This document shows positions 60,045-64,000 of a stretch of 64,000 nucleotides of DNA, in pieces. The notes below the pieces were generated by a model that ran no database searches, had not been told where the DNA came from, and was given only the letters and a program-made list of their open reading frames with translations. The position numbers and the translations under genes were made by a program. How positions within the stretch are numbered: position 1 is the first letter of the stretch; every line of letters begins with the position of its first letter. Origin of the DNA: Enterocloster lavalensis (GTDB lineage Bacteria > Bacillota > Clostridia > Lachnospirales > Lachnospiraceae); NCBI RefSeq assembly GCF_902364025.1, contig NZ_CABJCG010000004.1, positions 62,001 to 126,000 on the forward strand, in the 5' to 3' direction.

Positions 60045-63000
60045 TTACGGTGTTTCCCTCATCCATCTGCCATTTTCATCCACCGGATATCCATCCGGGG
60101 TCATTTCATTTACATACAACGAGCCCATCGGCCTCCCAGCCTGGCTTACGGTGCTGAGGAAATACCAGTGCTCGCCAATCTTCTGCCATCCGGTTGCCAT
60201 TCCTCCGGTAAACTGGTTCAGATAGTACCACTTCATGTCCTTGGCATCATAGTGCCAGCCCAGGACCAAACGTCCAAAATCGGCTCCCGGGGTCTCATTG
60301 AGATAATACCAGCGTCCGCCCTCGTCCACGTACCAGCCGTAATCCATGACGCCGGCCGCATTAAAATGATAGGTGCAGGTCTGCCGGGCATCCTGGTATT
60401 TTATGTTGGCCCATTGGTCTTTAAGGCTTGTCCCGCTCCTGAGGATAAAGGACCACTGTTTTCCATCTGTGCCAACGCTTTCCCACTGTCCTTCCGTGCC
60501 AACGGCATAGGTTTTGTAATCATTAAAGGTATTTCCCGGTCCAAAGCTTCTGCTCCCGCCTCCGCGCGAGCCTCCGCCCCCTCCGCCGCCTCCGCCTCCC
60601 GGCCGGTTGGGATTGTCCGGGTTATCCGGATCGTCCGGGTTGTCCGGATTGTCCGGATGATCGGGGTCATCCGGAAAACCGCCGCCTGAGGTGATGGAAT
60701 CCACAAGGGCCTTTAACACGTTGTAGGCGTCCAGAAGCTCGTCCACGGTCGGACGGTAGATTCTGTTGGCGACTTCCAGGGCAATGTCAATGGCAGCGCC
60801 TAACTCTGCCTTGTCCTCTTCGCTCACCGACGGATTGTTCTTTAATGTCTGGGCTATGGAAATCTGGCTCAATAGCTTTTGCCTCGCTTCCTGCCACCGG
60901 GCATCGTCTTCCGCCTGATAGAGCACATGCAGGGTCAGATTCTTTGTCACAGGTTCGCTGGTATCGTAACCGTTATTCGAGGAGGCGGTCCTTCCCAATC
61001 CGTAATACTCCCATACAACTCCGCTGACCGGGTCCGTATAGGGTTCAAATATATCCAGGTCCATAAATCCATCCGCGTCCTCCAGGGCCGTGTCGGACCT
61101 GACACTGATGATGTATTCCGTGGAGCGCTTATCATCAATGATTTTCACTTCATGGGCTTTCCGGTAGGTCAGTACATAGGTGCCTTCCACATTTGCCTCA
61201 AAGGAGACAACTCCTGTAAATCCGGAATCCCCGTCGTCCGGGTCCGGCTCCATGGGCACCTCCGTACATATGTATTCCCCGTCCGGATTCTCCACGTTCC
61301 ACAGCTGGTAATCCGTATAGCCGTGCATACTGCGGTCAAGGACAGCGTAAACCCGGATATCCGGCTCTCTGTTTACGCCGGAAGGGATCTCCTTGTTGCT
61401 GCCGCCCACATGTCTTGTCAGCGCGGATGTCAAGGTCCACGGCACTTTTACCGCATCATTACCCGCCTCCGCTTTTACCGCATTGGACTCCGACGCCTTG
61501 GGCGCCCGCTGGCTGAAATTGACTGTGTAGAGAACGTCAACCCCCGCCGTCATGGCGTCCTGGTCGCTGCTGTTATTCGTGAGCTCATCGACTAAATCCG
61601 CCATCCTGTCATCCGACAGGTCGAGGGCCACCGCCCCTGTTTTAGGACTATAGTCAATGGATGCGTTGCCGGGCGTCGCTGTCGCCGCAGCGTAATAATT
61701 TGCCTGAAGCACCAGATTTCCTTCCGGCATGGTGATGCTTGGGTTCCTTCTGGTCTTGTCGGCCAGCGTCAGCCTGCCGATCAACGCGCTCCACTGCCGG
61801 AACGCCTGTCCCTGGCTGTTGGTGGTTTCCGCATCCAGGGAAATTACATCCCCCGCCCTTACCACCGCTGTCTTATCATCGTCGAAATCAACGTTCTCGC
61901 CGCCCCGCACGATTTTTGTGATGAAGCCGCCGTTTGTAAGGGAAATGGTATAATCCTGCTGTTCCTGTGAGCTTCCGATCACCGCTACCTGCGTGCCTAA
62001 CAGAAGCTTATCGGCAGGCGCTGCGCCCTCTCCCGGCTGCTTTGCAACCACCACATATAACTGGTTTGACTCCAGCCCGCCGAGTACGGCACGCGGTGAG
62101 GCTCCGGAAGGCATAACCCAGCCGTCTTCATCCGCACCCGGAACGTCCATCACATCCCCTTCTATATTGAGAATCGCATACATGGTCCCGGACTTTGCAG
62201 GCTCAACCACCACCTGCTTCATACCGGCCCCGTCGTCCTGAACATCGTAGTTGCTTCCGAGAGCCGGTACCGTCACTCGCGTCGGCGGACTGAAGGCATC
62301 CGGATCCAGATTCTCCGGAAGGATCACTCCCGCAGCCGGGTTGGCGTTCATTTTCAGCTCATAGACATAGTAGCTGGTACATGGATTCAATCCGGTAAAT
62401 CCGGTATTCCTTAACTGGCTTCCCAGCTTGGTGTCAATCACCTTGAAATCCATATCCGTCAATGCGTATCTGCGGTTTTCGTTGGCGCCTGACACGTTCA
62501 CCTTACCGCTTCCATCGCTGACTATGGTTCCCTGGGCATCCGGCATTGTCAGGATAGTATCATCCTCCAGTCCGATGGGGACAAACCGGGCCGTATAGGT
62601 CTGGTTCGCATTGATTGTCTGCGAACTCTGCATCCTGTTCCCATTTTCGTCAAACCAGCCGTCAAACCTGTAGAAATTATCGGGATGGGTACTGGGAAGC
62701 GTGAGGGACGACCAGGATGTCCCTATCTCGATATGGCTTGTCTTGCTACCCTCTATGGTGCCATGAGGCCCGGAAACAAATTTCAGATCAAACCATTCGC
62801 CCTGAGTCTCCTCAAAACTCGCAAATAATTTGATGGAGGCGTTGATTACCGTGTCGTCCGCCAGCCTCGGTCCTGTTTTATTGCTTCCGTTGGATGTGGC
62901 CTTGTACCAGCCGTCAAAACTGTAGTGGGCCGACGGCGTGGGCATGAGACCTTCCGTCACCTGGGCCAGGGTGCTGTCCCCGGACTTTTTGACAAACTTA

Positions 63001-64000
63001 GGGGCCGTACTCCCGTTAAAAGATCCATTCTGCCCATTGTAGAATTCCACTTTTGCCCAATAATTCTCATCCGCCAGATCTTCGGTGTAGGTGAGGGTCA
63101 CCGTTCCGCCCTGAAGATTGGGGGTCAGGCTCAATTTCTTCGTCTCCTGGTTCAGGGATACATCTAATAAACTGTCCTCCCACTTGATATTCGGAGGATA
63201 AACATAACCCGACAGTTCCTCCACGTCGACTTCCACCGGCACGTTGGGCGGTACAACCCGACTCTCCTCCTCACGCAGGATATTGTGGTGGTTATCCACT
63301 CGTTTCACCCGAAGGATGGTTTCAAAACTGGGGTCCAGCTCATATTTATAGGTAAATGTTATAGCTTGGTTGGGCATCGTTCCAGTAAAATGAAAGTTGG
63401 AAGGATTCAGGTTGACCCCCGCATCCTCTGCGGAGATAACGCCCGCGCCGTCCAGATCCGTGACTCCGCCGACTGTCAATTCCGCTGATTTAACCAGATA
63501 GGAATTAATCACCGCCGGCTCGATCACATAATCGGATTCCACCGGAAGCGCCCTGCTCTCCGGGGCTTTTATCTGGTTGTCGTTCATATCCACATACTGA
63601 ACCGTAATCAGGAATTTTTTCGCCGGATCAGGCTCATAGCGGTAAGCCGCCGTCAGACTGTCGTTGGGCATACTGCCCCTTACCGCGTTGGTAGATGGGT
63701 TGATGCTGGCCCCGCCCTCCGTCATGGTGCCGTGTCCGCTCTCCTCGCCGTATTTGCGGACTTTGTTGTTCTTTAATATCACGGAATTAAACCGGTATCC
63801 CGGTATATCCCTTCTGTAGGTTGCGGATATGGGATTATTGGCCATCTGCGTACTTTCCCAGGACGATTCAAAAAATTTTCTTAAATCGGGATCCTCATAA
63901 TTCTCCGGCCATGCGCTGCTGTCGTCTGCCTCATTCCTCGCCGGGTTAAAATCCCTGTAATGCTCGACCCGGAATGTATAGGGGCTTGTTTCATTTCCCT
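60045..64000 (-). CDS. Giant repeat surface protein, 5' end outside the window
   Basis: At least 1318 codons; the frame stays open to base 64000, so the N-terminus is missing. From the upstream side there are several MucBP-like modules (YTFRVEHYRDF, ITVQYVDMNDNQIKAPESR, TILRVKRVDNHHNILREEES). InlB B-type repeats follow (HYSFDGWYKATSNGSN, FYRFDGWFDENGN). A FIVAR-like helical segment precedes a Pro/Asp/Asn- and then Gly-rich linker, and the end has choline-binding-type repeats (GWYVDEGGRWYYLNE, MKWYYLNQFTGGMATGWQKI). No LPxTG; anchoring is probably noncovalent. Likely an adhesin or mucus-binding protein. Confidence 0.88.
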   Translation of the reverse strand, partial: GNETSPYTFRVEHYRDFNPARNEADDSSAWPENYEDPDLRKFFESSWESTQMANNPISATYRRDIPGYRFNSVILKNNKVRKYGEESGHGTMTEGGASINPSTNAVRGSMPNDSLTAAYRYEPDPAKKFLITVQYVDMNDNQIKAPESRALPVESDYVIEPAVINSYLVKSAELTVGGVTDLDGAGVISAEDAGVNLNPSNFHFTGTMPNQAITFTYKYELDPSFETILRVKRVDNHHNILREEESRVVPPNVPVEVDVEELSGYVYPPNIKWEDSLLDVSLNQETKKLSLTPNLQGGTVTLTYTEDLADENYWAKVEFYNGQNGSFNGSTAPKFVKKSGDSTLAQVTEGLMPTPSAHYSFDGWYKATSNGSNKTGPRLADDTVINASIKLFASFEETQGEWFDLKFVSGPHGTIEGSKTSHIEIGTSWSSLTLPSTHPDNFYRFDGWFDENGNRMQSSQTINANQTYTARFVPIGLEDDTILTMPDAQGTIVSDGSGKVNVSGANENRRYALTDMDFKVIDTKLGSQLRNTGFTGLNPCTSYYVYELKMNANPAAGVILPENLDPDAFSPPTRVTVPALGSNYDVQDDGAGMKQVVVEPAKSGTMYAILNIEGDVMDVPGADEDGWVMPSGASPRAVLGGLESNQLYVVVAKQPGEGAAPADKLLLGTQVAVIGSSQEQQDYTISLTNGGFITKIVRGGENVDFDDDKTAVVRAGDVISLDAETTNSQGQAFRQWSALIGRLTLADKTRRNPSITMPEGNLVLQANYYAAATATPGNASIDYSPKTGAVALDLSDDRMADLVDELTNNSSDQDAMTAGVDVLYTVNFSQRAPKASESNAVKAEAGNDAVKVPWTLTSALTRHVGGSNKEIPSGVNREPDIRVYAVLDRSMHGYTDYQLWNVENPDGEYICTEVPMEPDPDDGDSGFTGVVSFEANVEGTYVLTYRKAHEVKIIDDKRSTEYIISVRSDTALEDADGFMDLDIFEPYTDPVSGVVWEYYGLGRTASSNNGYDTSEPVTKNLTLHVLYQAEDDARWQEARQKLLSQISIAQTLKNNPSVSEEDKAELGAAIDIALEVANRIYRPTVDELLDAYNVLKALVDSITSGGGFPDDPDHPDNPDNPDDPDNPDNPNRPGGGGGGGGGGSRGGGSRSFGPGNTFNDYKTYAVGTEGQWESVGTDGKQWSFILRSGTSLKDQWANIKYQDARQTCTYHFNAAGVMDYGWYVDEGGRWYYLNETPGADFGRLVLGWHYDAKDMKWYYLNQFTGGMATGWQKIGEHWYFLSTVSQAGRPMGSLYVNEMTPDGYPVDENGRWMRETP

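Noticed and set aside
1..64000. Prophage, insertion sequence or transposon
   Set aside because: No transposase, integrase, phage structural gene or attachment-site duplication was seen.

Overview
The window looks like the chromosome of a Firmicute of the Lachnospiraceae (a moderately GC-rich, Enterocloster/Clostridium-like gut anaerobe). The signs are strong AGGAGG ribosome-binding sites, many short ABC/TRAP sugar operons each with its own LacI, AraC or LysR regulator, a QueH-type epoxyqueuosine reductase, a ptsH-type HPr, and a large surface protein with C-terminal choline-binding-type repeats. The genus is an inference; no rRNA, tRNA, phage, CRISPR array or insertion sequence was seen.

Layout. 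(1) 1-10086, all minus: a sugar-acid catabolic operon. It holds a split UxaA-type dehydratase (SAF and catalytic subunits), an SDR dehydrogenase, an RraA-like aldolase, an enolase-superfamily dehydratase, a TRAP transporter, a LarA-like racemase, a LacI regulator and the start of a zinc alcohol dehydrogenase. One strong promoter (10058-10086) carries a GAAACGTTTC operator inside its spacer, and a second operator copy lies 35 bp downstream. (2) 10231-27666: an oligosaccharide locus with a ROK kinase, a GH38 alpha-mannosidase carrying a 14-residue tandem repeat, two GH105 unsaturated uronyl hydrolases, two large unrecognised proteins, a CUT1 ABC importer without its own ATPase, an MFS carrier and two AraC regulators. 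The enzyme set suggests use of lyase-generated, mannose-containing uronyl oligosaccharides. (3) 27743-35693: a C69 dipeptidase and a LysR regulator, divergent from a plus-strand operon of two YgeY-like M20 hydrolases, a YfcC-type carrier and 2,3-diaminopropionate ammonia-lyase. (4) 35643-42942: a LacI regulator, a structured intergenic element, a Ugp-like ABC importer with a glycerophosphodiester phosphodiesterase, and a divergent PHP phosphoesterase. (5) 43129-57720: housekeeping genes, including glutamine synthetase (beta-type), HPr, QueH, RpoD, a lipid kinase, MutY, BirA, ArgF, a patatin, a shortened NfeD-like protein, a TrmH/SpoU methyltransferase, NadE and TcdA. A 106/107-bp tandem repeat lies between nadE and tcdA, and a 48-residue membrane protein follows tcdA. 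(6) 57787-64000: a surface locus with a Wzy/ligase-like membrane protein, a small conserved protein, and a giant MucBP/InlB-repeat surface protein that runs off the window.

The most interesting items are the two unrecognised enzyme-sized proteins in region 2, the diaminopropionate conjugate pathway suggested by region 3, the sugar-acid pathway with a LarA homologue in region 1, the three-way-junction-like element at 36703-36823, and the repeats upstream of nadE.
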